Source of the DNA: Thiobacillus denitrificans
GTDB taxonomy: Bacteria > Pseudomonadota > Gammaproteobacteria > Burkholderiales > Thiobacillaceae
Assembly: GCA_002343685.1 (NCBI GenBank)
Contig: DDRS01000020.1
Location: 1-64,000 of the forward strand
Reading direction: 5' to 3'
DNA length: 64,000 nt
The position numbers and the translations under genes are program-made. Under the pieces are notes generated by a model, which saw nothing but the letters and a program-made list of their open reading frames with translations, was not told the origin of the DNA and made no database searches. Shown here in pieces: positions 8,412 through 16,795 of this stretch; within the stretch, counting starts at the first letter, position 1, and every line of letters starts with the position of its first letter.

Positions 8412-9452
8412 ATGATTCACGGTGATATTTCCAGCAGCAACGACACAGTTGGCGTTGCTGTCGTCAACTACAAGATGCCGCGGCTGCATACCAAGGCCGA
8501 GGTGCTGGAGAACGCCCGCGCCATCGCGCGCATGATCGAGGGCATGAAAGTCGGCTTGCCGGGCCTCGATCTGGTGATCTTCCCCGAATACAGCACGCAC
8601 GGGATCATGTATGACAGCAAAGAGATGTATGAAACCGCTTCGGCCGTGCCGGGCGAGGAGACCGAAATCTTCGCCGAGGCCTGCCGTAACGCCAAGGTGT
8701 GGGGCGTGTTCTCGCTGACGGGGGAGCGCCACGAGGAACATCCGAACAAGGCGCCGTACAACACGCTCATCCTGATGAACGACAAGGGCGAGATCGTGCA
8801 GAAATACCGCAAGATCATGCCGTGGGTGCCGATCGAGGGCTGGTATCCCGGCAACTGCACCTATGTTTCGGAAGGCCCCAAGGGCCTGAAGGTCAGCCTG
8901 ATCATTTGCGATGACGGCAACTATCCGGAAATCTGGCGCGATTGCGCGATGAAGGGTGCCGAGCTGATCGTGCGCTGCCAGGGTTACATGTACCCGGCCA
9001 AGGAGCAGCAGGTGCTCATGGCGAAGGCCATGGCCTTCGCCAACAACACCTATGTGGCGGTGGCCAACGCCGCCGGTTTTGATGGCGTGTATTCGTATTT
9101 CGGGCACTCGGCGGTGATCGGTTTCGACGGCCGCACGCTGGGCGAGTGCGGCGAAGAGGAAATGGGCATCCAGTATGCCGCATTGTCCAAGAGCCTGATC
9201 CGCGACTTCCGCAAGAACGCCCAGTCCGAGAATCACCTCTTCAAGCTGCTGCATCGCGGCTACACCGGCCTGATCAATTCCGGCGATGGCGACAAGGGGG
9301 TGGCAGCCTGTCCGTATGAATTTTATGAGAAGTGGACGACCGATCCCGAAGGCACGCAAAAGATGGTCGAGCAGTTTACGCGTCCGATGGTCGGGACCGA
9401 AGAATGCCCCATTCCGGGGATACCGAACCCCAATACGGTGCGTCACCGTTAG
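8412..9452 (+). CDS. amiE: Aliphatic amidase (nitrilase superfamily)
   Basis: 346 residues, very close in sequence to Pseudomonas AmiE from the first residues (HGDISSSNDTVGVAVVNYK). The catalytic triad is visible: Glu59 in FPEYS, the Lys of QKYRKIMPW (about 134) and the Cys of LIICDDGNYPE (about 166). AmiE hydrolyses short aliphatic amides such as acetamide and propionamide to acid and ammonia; the related AmiF prefers formamide. The AAAGGAT site before the ATG is good. With fmdA it gives the locus two unrelated amide hydrolases fed by one transporter. Confidence 0.93.
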   Translation: MIHGDISSSNDTVGVAVVNYKMPRLHTKAEVLENARAIARMIEGMKVGLPGLDLVIFPEYSTHGIMYDSKEMYETASAVPGEETEIFAEACRNAKVWGVFSLTGERHEEHPNKAPYNTLILMNDKGEIVQKYRKIMPWVPIEGWYPGNCTYVSEGPKGLKVSLIICDDGNYPEIWRDCAMKGAELIVRCQGYMYPAKEQQVLMAKAMAFANNTYVAVANAAGFDGVYSYFGHSAVIGFDGRTLGECGEEEMGIQYAALSKSLIRDFRKNAQSENHLFKLLHRGYTGLINSGDGDKGVAACPYEFYEKWTTDPEGTQKMVEQFTRPMVGTEECPIPGIPNPNTVRHR

Positions 9453-9461
9453 TCCGGTTGG

Positions 9462-10370
9462 GTGAGCTGTATAGCCGAATCCATCAATTGCGCGGGCCAC
9501 CCGGGTAGTGGTCCGATGCTTGCTTGTAATGAGTGGGGCAAGGCCGGCTGGTTGGCGAGTTTGGATCTGGAGTTCGGGCGCAGGGCGGATGCCACGATAT
9601 TGGCGCGCAGGTCCCACCTGGGCCCGCTTCGGGTACAGAAGCCGTTTTATCCCGAAGGTGCCGAGGTGTGCCACACGCTGTTGTTGCACCCTCCGGCAGG
9701 TATCGCAGGCGGCGATGCGCTGGAGATCACCGCAACGGCAACAGGTGGTGCCCATGCCCTGCTGACGACCCCGGGTGCCGGGAAGTGGTATCGGAGTGTG
9801 GCCCCCTGGGCATCCCAGCGGCTGAACTTCGAAGTGGGTGCGGGAGGCGTGCTGGAATGGCTGCCCCAGGAAACCATCGTTTTCGATGGCGCTTTGGCGA
9901 GCATGCAGACGCGAGTTTCGCTTGCTGAAAAAGCCGGCTTCATCGGATGGGAAACCCTGTGTCTTGGGCGTCGTGCATCCGGCGAAAGCTTCTGTTCCGG
10001 GGCGATACGCCTGTTGACCCGAATCGAGCGTGAAGGCAAGCCCATATGGCTGGAGCGTGGCTTGCTGGAAGGCGGGTCGAGGCTGCTGCAGTCCGCTGCC
10101 GGGTTTGCAGGATATAGCGTGAGCGCGACGCTGCTGGCGACGGGAGAAGGCCTCGACGCTGCAGTTCTGGCGGCCTGCAGACAGCAGAGACCGGCAGAAG
10201 ACCGGGCGCTCTGCGGGCTGACGCTACTGCCGGACGCGGATGTTCTGGTCGCGCGCTACCTCGGGCACTCCTCCGAAGCTGCCAAGGCCTGGATGATTGC
10301 ACTATGGCGGCTGTTGAGGCCAGCCATGCTTGGCCGGAAGGCGGTGGAGCCGCGAATTTGGAAGACTTGA
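9462..10370 (+). CDS. ureD: Urease accessory protein UreD
   Basis: 302 residues from a GTG at 9462; an internal ATG at codon 19 is an alternative. Diagnostic UreD blocks are present: GPLRVQKPFYPEG, LLHPPAGIAGGD, TTPGAGKWYRS, LPQETIVFDGA and LGRRASGE. UreD with UreF and UreG forms the complex that inserts nickel into apo-urease. It normally sits directly upstream of ureA. Here it is followed 10 bases later by a broken ureA, while the intact ureABCEFG operon begins 6.8 kb further on with no ureD of its own, so this copy presumably serves that operon. Confidence 0.92.
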   Translation: MSCIAESINCAGHPGSGPMLACNEWGKAGWLASLDLEFGRRADATILARRSHLGPLRVQKPFYPEGAEVCHTLLLHPPAGIAGGDALEITATATGGAHALLTTPGAGKWYRSVAPWASQRLNFEVGAGGVLEWLPQETIVFDGALASMQTRVSLAEKAGFIGWETLCLGRRASGESFCSGAIRLLTRIEREGKPIWLERGLLEGGSRLLQSAAGFAGYSVSATLLATGEGLDAAVLAACRQQRPAEDRALCGLTLLPDADVLVARYLGHSSEAAKAWMIALWRLLRPAMLGRKAVEPRIWKT

Positions 10371-10380
10371 TGGAGGAAGA

Positions 10381-10540
10381 ATGATAGCGACGTCCCGCGA
10401 GAAAGGCAGGCTGCCCATTTTTACTGCCGCCTTGCTTGCCGAAAGGCGCAAGGAGTGTGATACGAGCGCAACTACTTGGGGATGGTTGCGCTTATCTCGG
10501 CCGCTGTCATGGAAGGGGCGCGCGACGGCAAAACAAAGCC
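10381..10540 (+). pseudogene. ureA: Frameshifted, truncated ureA remnant
   Basis: The ATG at 10381 follows a GGAGGAAG site. The first 22 codons read REKGRLPIFTAALLAERR, matching REKDKLLIFTAGLLAERR of the intact UreA encoded at 17171. After about 10450 the frame is lost; another frame continues NYLGMVALISAAVMEGARDG, matching NYPEAVAFITAAILEGARDG. Homology ends near 10540, about halfway through ureA. Divergence from the intact ureA is too large for a recent local duplication, so this is probably the leftover of a second urease operon that contributed ureD. Confidence 0.85.
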
Positions 10541-10584
10541 ATGTTATGGCTCGCGGCGGCAGACACCCGATAAGCGCGGGTTAG

Positions 10585-13500
10585 ATGCATGTGAAAGACG
10601 ACAGCCTGGTTGGCAAGGACAACGCCGTTCAGAACGTATTCAAAGTACGCAGGGATTACAACACCTGGGTCTCCAATGAAACCCTGGAAGATTATGCGCT
10701 GCGCTTCACTCCTCGCAGCTATCGCAAGTGGTCGGAATGGCAAGTTGCCAACACGGCTTTCAGTTCCGCCTCTTTCCTGGTGCTGGAGGCGATAGGCGCC
10801 ACACTTCTGGTCGCTTGCGGTTTTGTCAACGCAGCTCTCGCCATTCTTGCCGCCGGGCTGATCATCTTTCTGGCAAGCCTCCCCCTGAGTCGTTACTCGG
10901 CCATTTATGGCCTGGACATGGACCTCCTGACCCGCGGTTCAGGTTTCGGGTATCTGGGTTCCACGATTACCTCGCTGATTTACGCCGCGTTTACTTTTAT
11001 CTTCTTCGCGCTCGAAGCGGCCATCATGGCCTCAGCGCTGAACCTTGCCTTCCATATTCCGCTTGTATGGGGCTATCTGATCTGTGCCATTGTGGTGATT
11101 CCTCTTGTAACGCGAGGGATTACGGCAATCAGCCGGCTGCAGACGCTGACTCAGCCCATCTGGCTGGGCATGCTGTTCCTGCCCTACATCTTTCTGCTGG
11201 TGTACCGGCCTCAGGATATGGCGGGGCTGTTCGGCTACAGCGGCCATGGCGGGAGCGGTTTCGATATCCGCCTGTTCAGCGCAGGCGTGACCGTGGCGAT
11301 GGCAATCATTGCGCAGATGGGTGAACAGGCGGATTACCTCCGCTTCATGCCGGAATGCACCATGCAGAACCGGCGTCGCTGGCTGGTCGGCGTTCTGGTT
11401 GGGGGAACGGGATGGCTGTTGCTGAGTGTCGTGAAGATGTTGGGCGGGATCGTGCTGGCATATCTGGCGATCCGGCATGGCGTGCCGGAAGACCTCGCGG
11501 TGGATCCGAACCAGATGTATCTTGCGGCCTACAGCAGTTATGTGTTCCCCGACATAGGCTGGGCCGTGGCTGCAACCGCAACATTCGTGATCGTCTCGCA
11601 ACTGAAGATCAATGTCACCAACGCCTATGCCGGGTCGCTGGCATGGTCGAACTTCTTCTCCCGCCTGACCCACAGTCACCCGGGGCGGGTCGTCTGGGTT
11701 GTGTTCAATACGCTGATTGCACTCATGCTCATGGAGCTGGACCTCCTGCAGGTGATGGGGCGGGTGCTGGGCCTGTATTCCAACGTGGCGGTGGCCTGGA
11801 TGATGTCGGTGGTGGCGGATCTGGTAATAAACAAACCGCTTGGCCTGTCTCCCCGCGGCGTCGAATTCCGCCGTGCCTATCTCTACGATGTCAATCCGGT
11901 AGGTTTCGGTGCGATGGGTATCGCATCCGCGCTGTCGATATCGGTTTATCTGGGACTGTTCGGCCAGGGGGTGCAGCCGTTTGCCATCTTCATTTCCCTC
12001 GGATTGCCGCTCGTCCTGTCGCCGCTTTTCGCATGGATCACCAGCGGGCGTTATTACATTGCCCGTCAGCCCGGGGCACTCAGTACAACCCCCGGTGCCA
12101 GAGTGCATACATGCTGTATCTGCAGTACCGATTTCGAGGCTGAAGACATGTCCACGTGCCCGGCGTACAAGGGCAACATCTGCTCGTTGTGCTGCACGCT
12201 GGATGCGCGGTGTCAGGACATGTGCAAACCGCAGAAGGCGCGCCTATCCGAACAATGGACAGGGCTGCTGGGGCAAGTCTTGCCGAGTTCCCTGAGGCCT
12301 TACTTGGCGGCCGGACTGGGCCAGTATGTGCTGTTGATGGCCGGATTCATTTCTTTCCTCGGCTTGTCGTTCGGCATGCTGTATTACCAGGAGAGTGTGT
12401 CACTGAACGCAGGCAATGCGATGCTGCTGCCTCATTTGCGCGATATTTTCATGCATATCGCGGCAGGACTGCTTCTGATATCGGGCGTGATCGCATGGTG
12501 GATGGTCCTTTCCAACAAGAGTCGAAAAGTTGCCCAGGAAGAGGCTAACCATCAGACCCAGCTCCTGCTGCAGGAAATCGATTCCCATCAACGTACGGAC
12601 CAATTGCTGCAGAGCGCGAGGTTGGCTGCCGATCAGGCCAATCGGGCGAAAAGCCGTTATGTCATGGCTATCAGCCACGAATTGCGTACACCGCTGAACA
12701 GCATTCTCGGCTATGCCCAGATACTTGATGGGGACGTTGCCATCCCGGCCAATCGGCGTCAGGCAATCAGCGTGATCCGGAGAAGCGGTGACCACTTGTT
12801 GTCCTTGATTGAGGGCACCCTGGACATGGCTCGCATCGAAGGCGGCAAGGTGAGCCTTGTCATCAAGCCCCTGCATTTCCCGGATTTCGTGCAGCAGATC
12901 GTTGGTATGTTCGAGCTCCAGGCGCGCAACAAGGGTATCGATTTCCGCTACGAGCTGGCGGCAGAGCTCCCGGAACTGGTTCGCGCGGATGCGGGCAGGT
13001 TGCGACAGATCCTGATCAACATCCTGGGCAACGCGGTGAAATTTACAGCCCAGGGTGGGGTGGTCTTTCGCCTCAAATACCAGGGCGAGATCGCGACATT
13101 CGAAATTGAGGACACCGGTCCCGGCATTACACAGGAGGAACTGGACAGAATCTTCGAGCCGTTCGTCCGCGGTAGCGCGACACACATCGGTACCACCGGA
13201 GGTACTGGCCTGGGACTCACGATTGCCAAGATGCTGACCGATCTGATGGGCGGGGAGCTTACTGTGGAGAGTGGACTGGGTGCGGGCTGTCGCTTCCGGA
13301 TACGTCTGTTCCTTCCGCATACTCGCCAGTCGGCAACCGTCGAAAGGGGGGAATCCCGTATCCAGTATGTCGGTTATGTAGGTGTGCGCCGTCGCATCCT
13401 GATCGTCGACAATGAAAAAAATGACCGGGATTTATTGGTAAACATGCTGGAGCCGCTCGGGTTCAAGTTGGCACAGGCTGCATCCGGCCAAGAGTGCCTG

Positions 13501-14028
13501 GAGTTGATCCCCCGCTTCAAACCGCATTTGATTTTCATGGATCTGGCCATGCCGGGCATTGACGGCTGGGAGACCATACGGCGAATGCACCAGGATGAAG
13601 TGACGGACTGCGAGATCGCGATTATCTCAGCCAATGCCTTTGAAAAAGGACGGGTAAACGATGTGGGCATTGTCAGCGAGAACTTTATTACCAAACCGGT
13701 GAACATCAACGATCTGCTGGAATGGATTGGCCGGCATCTGAAGCTGGAATGGATCACGCACGAAGCGTCCCCGGCCGTGGGCGAGATCTCCGTCGTGCCG
13801 GCTCAAACGCAATATCCGCACCGTGAATGTCTGCTTGATCTGGACAGGCAGATCGAGCTTGGCTATGTACGGGGAATACATAACAAGCTGGACGAAATAG
13901 AGAAGATAGACGGTACGTATGGAGAGTTTGTCGACAATATGCGTCAACTGGCGCAACGGTTCCAGTTTGATTCGATGAAGGTTTTTTTGCGCAAGGGGCT
14001 TGCCGAGGATCGCTATGGAGAATCTTGA
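10585..14028 (+). CDS. NCS1-family permease fused to hybrid sensor histidine kinase
   Basis: 1147 residues. Order: an NCS1 (purine/cytosine/allantoin-type) permease domain about 20-490 with about twelve hydrophobic segments (LEDYALRFTPRSYRKWSEW at its start); a nine-cysteine segment about 510-545 (CCIC, CPAYKGNICSLCC, RCQDMC); two more membrane helices about 572-600 and 621-642; a coiled coil; HisKA with SHELRTPLN (His698); HATPase with ILGNAVKF, DTGPGI and GTGLGLTI; and a receiver domain with Asp986 (IFMDLAMPG) and ITKPV. A helical 70-residue tail has no recognisable HPt motif. Transporter-kinase fusions are known (CbrA has an SLC5 domain). The NCS1 type next to urea/amide genes suggests sensing of urea, an amide, or a nitrogen base, which is inference. 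The gene ends inside the next gene. Confidence 0.9.
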   Translation: MHVKDDSLVGKDNAVQNVFKVRRDYNTWVSNETLEDYALRFTPRSYRKWSEWQVANTAFSSASFLVLEAIGATLLVACGFVNAALAILAAGLIIFLASLPLSRYSAIYGLDMDLLTRGSGFGYLGSTITSLIYAAFTFIFFALEAAIMASALNLAFHIPLVWGYLICAIVVIPLVTRGITAISRLQTLTQPIWLGMLFLPYIFLLVYRPQDMAGLFGYSGHGGSGFDIRLFSAGVTVAMAIIAQMGEQADYLRFMPECTMQNRRRWLVGVLVGGTGWLLLSVVKMLGGIVLAYLAIRHGVPEDLAVDPNQMYLAAYSSYVFPDIGWAVAATATFVIVSQLKINVTNAYAGSLAWSNFFSRLTHSHPGRVVWVVFNTLIALMLMELDLLQVMGRVLGLYSNVAVAWMMSVVADLVINKPLGLSPRGVEFRRAYLYDVNPVGFGAMGIASALSISVYLGLFGQGVQPFAIFISLGLPLVLSPLFAWITSGRYYIARQPGALSTTPGARVHTCCICSTDFEAEDMSTCPAYKGNICSLCCTLDARCQDMCKPQKARLSEQWTGLLGQVLPSSLRPYLAAGLGQYVLLMAGFISFLGLSFGMLYYQESVSLNAGNAMLLPHLRDIFMHIAAGLLLISGVIAWWMVLSNKSRKVAQEEANHQTQLLLQEIDSHQRTDQLLQSARLAADQANRAKSRYVMAISHELRTPLNSILGYAQILDGDVAIPANRRQAISVIRRSGDHLLSLIEGTLDMARIEGGKVSLVIKPLHFPDFVQQIVGMFELQARNKGIDFRYELAAELPELVRADAGRLRQILINILGNAVKFTAQGGVVFRLKYQGEIATFEIEDTGPGITQEELDRIFEPFVRGSATHIGTTGGTGLGLTIAKMLTDLMGGELTVESGLGAGCRFRIRLFLPHTRQSATVERGESRIQYVGYVGVRRRILIVDNEKNDRDLLVNMLEPLGFKLAQAASGQECLELIPRFKPHLIFMDLAMPGIDGWETIRRMHQDEVTDCEIAIISANAFEKGRVNDVGIVSENFITKPVNINDLLEWIGRHLKLEWITHEASPAVGEISVVPAQTQYPHRECLLDLDRQIELGYVRGIHNKLDEIEKIDGTYGEFVDNMRQLAQRFQFDSMKVFLRKGLAEDRYGES

Positions 14029-14956
14029 CGACGTAAACGGAGATGTTGTCCTGATCGTGGACGATGTTCCGGAAAATCTCTCGCTGCTCCATGATGCTTT
14101 GGACGAGGCCGGCTATACGGTCCTGGTCGCTACGAACGGCGAAACCGCCTTGCAACTGGCTCGGGTTAGTCGGCCCGATGTGATTCTGCTGGACGCGCTG
14201 ATGCCCGGTATGGACGGTTTTGAAGTGGCCAGTCGCCTGAAGACGGAGTTTTCCACGCAGCATATTCCCATTGTTTTCATGACGGGACTCACTGAGACAG
14301 AGCATGTGGTGACCGCCTTTGCCAACGGTGTGGCCGACTACGTCACCAAGCCGATCAAACCCCAGGAGGTGCTGGCACGCATTGCTGCGCATGTGCAAAA
14401 TGCACGTCAGATAAGGCAGGCTCGTACGGCCCTCGATGCATACGGGCAGGCAACTGTTGTTGTCCGCGAGTTTGATGGCCGGCTGATCTGGCAGACCCCC
14501 GGGGCACGCAAGCTGCTACACGAGTATTTCGATATGGATGGCGAGCAGGTGCACCAGTTTATGGCACCCTGGCTGGAAAAGGCCCGACAGGCAAACCTGG
14601 CAGGGCGAGACCCCCCAGCGGTGGCTGTTAGAGAGTCCGGGCGGCTGTTGGCCAGCCTACAGTCCCTGGAGGAACAGGGGCATGATGGGGAATGGCTGGT
14701 CGTATTATGGGAAGAGAACCACGCCTCCGTGATCGCGGCACTGGTTGCGACCTTTCACCTCACGGTGCGCGAAGCCGAAGTGCTTTACTGGGTGATCTAC
14801 GGCAAGACCAACCGCGATATCGGAGACATACTGCAGAGCAGCCACAGAACGGTGAACAAGCACCTGGAGCATGTCTTCGAGAAACTGGGTGTGGAGACCC
14901 GCACGGCCGCCGCAGCTGTAGCCATGAAGAAGGTGCGTATTCCCATGTCCGGCTAA
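14015..14956 (+). CDS. LuxR-family response regulator paired with the NCS1-kinase
   Basis: 313 residues from the ATG at 14015, preceded by GAGGAT and overlapping the kinase stop by 14 bases, so the pair is translationally coupled. The N-terminal receiver has phospho-Asp60 (VILLDALMPG), TG and YVTKPIKP. A central region about 135-230 resembles a PAS-like fold. The C-terminal HTH about 240-305 is of LuxR/NarL type (LTVREAEVLYWVIYGKTNRD, HRTVNKHLEHVFEKLGVETR). It should bind DNA as a dimer on phosphorylation by the upstream kinase. Likely targets are the porin and urtA promoters that share a motif, but this is not shown by sequence alone. Confidence 0.9.
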   Translation: MENLDDVNGDVVLIVDDVPENLSLLHDALDEAGYTVLVATNGETALQLARVSRPDVILLDALMPGMDGFEVASRLKTEFSTQHIPIVFMTGLTETEHVVTAFANGVADYVTKPIKPQEVLARIAAHVQNARQIRQARTALDAYGQATVVVREFDGRLIWQTPGARKLLHEYFDMDGEQVHQFMAPWLEKARQANLAGRDPPAVAVRESGRLLASLQSLEEQGHDGEWLVVLWEENHASVIAALVATFHLTVREAEVLYWVIYGKTNRDIGDILQSSHRTVNKHLEHVFEKLGVETRTAAAAVAMKKVRIPMSG

Positions 14957-14964
14957 CAGCGTAT

Positions 14965-15445
14965 CGCCCAGCCTGGCCATGCATTCTTCAGTATCGGATT
15001 TCAGGCTGCCGGCGCCACTGCCGGCTTTCCACCACGAGCTCACCTTGAAGGTGTCCGTCATCTCGGACGTTATTTTCACGGCTGTCACGGGTTTGGGGGT
15101 GCCGGGCGAAGCCAGGACATGACCTTCTGCGCCTGTTCGATCGGCGGGGCTCCCGCCGGATCTTCAATTCTGCAATCGCAGGCATGACGGAGGCCTCCAT
15201 CACTGGGGGCGGTATCCAGAGGTTCCTTTTGCCCAGGTCCTGAGCGGTCCAGCCGCTTTCGGCCATGCATTTCTCGGACGTAGCTGAGCGGGGTCCTTTT
15301 CCCGGCAGGACTGTCTCGCGGCTTCGAGATCGGCCGAATTGGCGCCGCGCCAGTAGAGGAGGCCTCCCTGCAGCGGCTGCACCGGGTTCTGCTCTGGGTG
15401 AAGTCGATCGCGAATGCGCCTCATGGACGCTTGCGCGTTCCTCAT
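14965..15445 (-). pseudogene. Decayed second copy of the 838-1383 lipoprotein gene
   Basis: The strand and order match the intact gene: ANSADLEAARQSCREK (intact ATSGDLEATKKTCRKQ), then a frame change to KCMAESGWTAQDLG (intact KCMADSGWTVQNLG), then another change before the LTLKVSSWWKAGSG equivalent. Bases 15011-15056 are nearly identical to 988-1033. The lipobox region is deleted and the C-terminal end is missing where the response-regulator gene stops. Upstream DNA to 15511 also matches the intact copy's upstream DNA, so the promoter block was duplicated as well. Confidence 0.85.
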
Positions 15446-15490
15446 TCGAACCCGGAAAAGATTGCACCCATTTCCCCTGGCTGGGCACGC

Positions 15491-15543
15491 GGCCAGCCTA
15501 CGTAGGATGACTTATTTCATTCCCCTGGCACGGTCGCTAATCT
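15491..15543 (+). promoter_or_regulatory. Putative activator site and promoter of the porin gene
   Basis: CCTACGTAGGATGAC (15497-15511) followed after 26 bases by TAATCT (15538-15543), a candidate -10 about 96 bases before the porin ATG. Sequence and spacing parallel 1737-1783 upstream of urtA. The TACGTA core is palindromic, as expected for a dimeric LuxR-type regulator. No good -35 is seen, consistent with activator dependence. The whole block also descends from the lipoprotein upstream region (copy A at 1469-1482). Confidence 0.45.
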
Positions 15544-15638
15544 CGCTTCACGTTTGAAACACGAATGGGTTCGGGTGGCTGCAGTGCGATCGGCCACTTC
15601 GATTCGGTGGCGATTTTCTAATCAGGAGAGGAATTGAA

Positions 15639-16760
15639 ATGAGTTTTGAATTCAAGAAAAGCCGGCTGGTTACTGCGGTTGCCGCTGGAATGCTGCTGCA
15701 GGCGATTAACGCCCAAGCGGGTGGCACGATCACATTTGGCGAAGACAAATCGGTTAGCCTTGGCTTCGGCGTGCGTGGCAGTTTCAGCAGCGTTGAAAAT
15801 GCAGCGCCCGATGGCACGTCGTATTCGCAGGACTTCAGTCTGGACAGTGCCCGCATCTATCTGTCGGGATCCTTGAACAAGTACATCAAGGGTATGTTCA
15901 CGACGGAAAAGGATATCGCCGGAGAAGGCTTTCAAGCTGTCGACGCCAACGTCCAATTCGTGCTCACACCCGAGCTGACCATTTGGGCGGGACGTTTTGT
16001 GTCGCCCAGCGACCGCGCCAACATGGCAGGCCCTTACTACTCGCTGGGCGGCGGCTACTGGTCGGGTATCGCTTCGCGGTATGGCTACAACGGCGGATAC
16101 ATCGGGCGTGATGACGGTATCGCTGCCGTGGGCAGTTTGCTGGGCGGCAAGCTCGGTTACGCCATTGGCGCGTTTGAAGGGAATACGGAATTCAAGATCG
16201 CCCCGGTTACGGTGGGGACACGCACGGGTTCGGATGGCCTGATGTATGCAGGCCGGCTTCAGTACGATTTCTGGGATGCGGAGCCCGGCTACTACGGCAC
16301 GGGTAACTATCTGGGCACCAAGGATATCCTGGCAATCGGTATCGCAGGACGCACCCAGAAGAATGGTGCCTACTCGACTACCGCGACAGGCGATTACACA
16401 TCCTACAGCGTTGATTTCCTGCTGGAGAAGAAAGGCGTCGGCCCTGGCGCGCTGTCGGTCGAGGCGGCAGGCTACAACTATGACACGAGCGATGTCTTCC
16501 TCAGCGAGCAAGGCAAGGCCTATTCCGCCGGCCTTGGCTACATCTTCGACCAGAAAGTTGGCTGGGGCCAGTTTCAGCCCTTTGCCCGGTATCAGAAATT
16601 CAGCCCTGACACCAATATTGATACCAAGAGGTACGACCTAGGCGTCAATTACGTTATCGACGGATACAACGCCCAGGTCAGTGGTTTCTATACAAACACG
16701 AAAGTGACCGGGGCGAGTGACGTGAACGCTTTCTACGTCACGGTGCAGGCGCAGTTCTGA
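15639..16760 (+). CDS. Outer-membrane porin, FmdC-like (short-chain amide/urea porin)
   Basis: 373 residues with a signal peptide ending ...NAQA about residue 27 and a beta-barrel of alternating aromatic and small residues finishing VNAFYVTVQAQF, with the terminal Phe typical of outer-membrane proteins. It resembles the phosphate-selective O/P-like porins and, by context, FmdC, the amide porin of Methylophilus that accompanies fmdDEF. AGGAGAGGA lies upstream of the ATG. It would admit urea and small amides to the periplasm for UrtA. The specific substrate is inferred from the locus. Confidence 0.8.
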   Translation: MSFEFKKSRLVTAVAAGMLLQAINAQAGGTITFGEDKSVSLGFGVRGSFSSVENAAPDGTSYSQDFSLDSARIYLSGSLNKYIKGMFTTEKDIAGEGFQAVDANVQFVLTPELTIWAGRFVSPSDRANMAGPYYSLGGGYWSGIASRYGYNGGYIGRDDGIAAVGSLLGGKLGYAIGAFEGNTEFKIAPVTVGTRTGSDGLMYAGRLQYDFWDAEPGYYGTGNYLGTKDILAIGIAGRTQKNGAYSTTATGDYTSYSVDFLLEKKGVGPGALSVEAAGYNYDTSDVFLSEQGKAYSAGLGYIFDQKVGWGQFQPFARYQKFSPDTNIDTKRYDLGVNYVIDGYNAQVSGFYTNTKVTGASDVNAFYVTVQAQF

Positions 16761-16770
16761 TTGGTCTGAA

Positions 16771-16795
16771 TGTGCGCAACCCGGTGTTGCGCACA
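16771..16795 (+). terminator. Hairpin downstream of the porin gene
   Basis: TGTGCGCAAC, five-base loop CCGGT, GTTGCGCACA: a perfect 10-bp stem beginning 11 bases after the stop codon. There is no strong T-tract, but position and stability suggest a transcription stop or 3' stabiliser for the monocistronic porin message. Confidence 0.65.

Noticed and set aside
13790..14028. HPt phosphotransfer domain at the C-terminus of the permease-kinase
   Set aside because: The tail is helical but lacks an HPt-type motif with a suitably placed His (the HxxKG pattern), so a separate HPt or direct transfer to the LuxR regulator is assumed.
15525..15541. Possible sigma54 promoter TGGCACGG upstream of the porin gene
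   Set aside because: The GC element that should follow is two bases too close, and TTGC is absent. The sigma70-like -10 at 15538 with the shared motif explains the region better.
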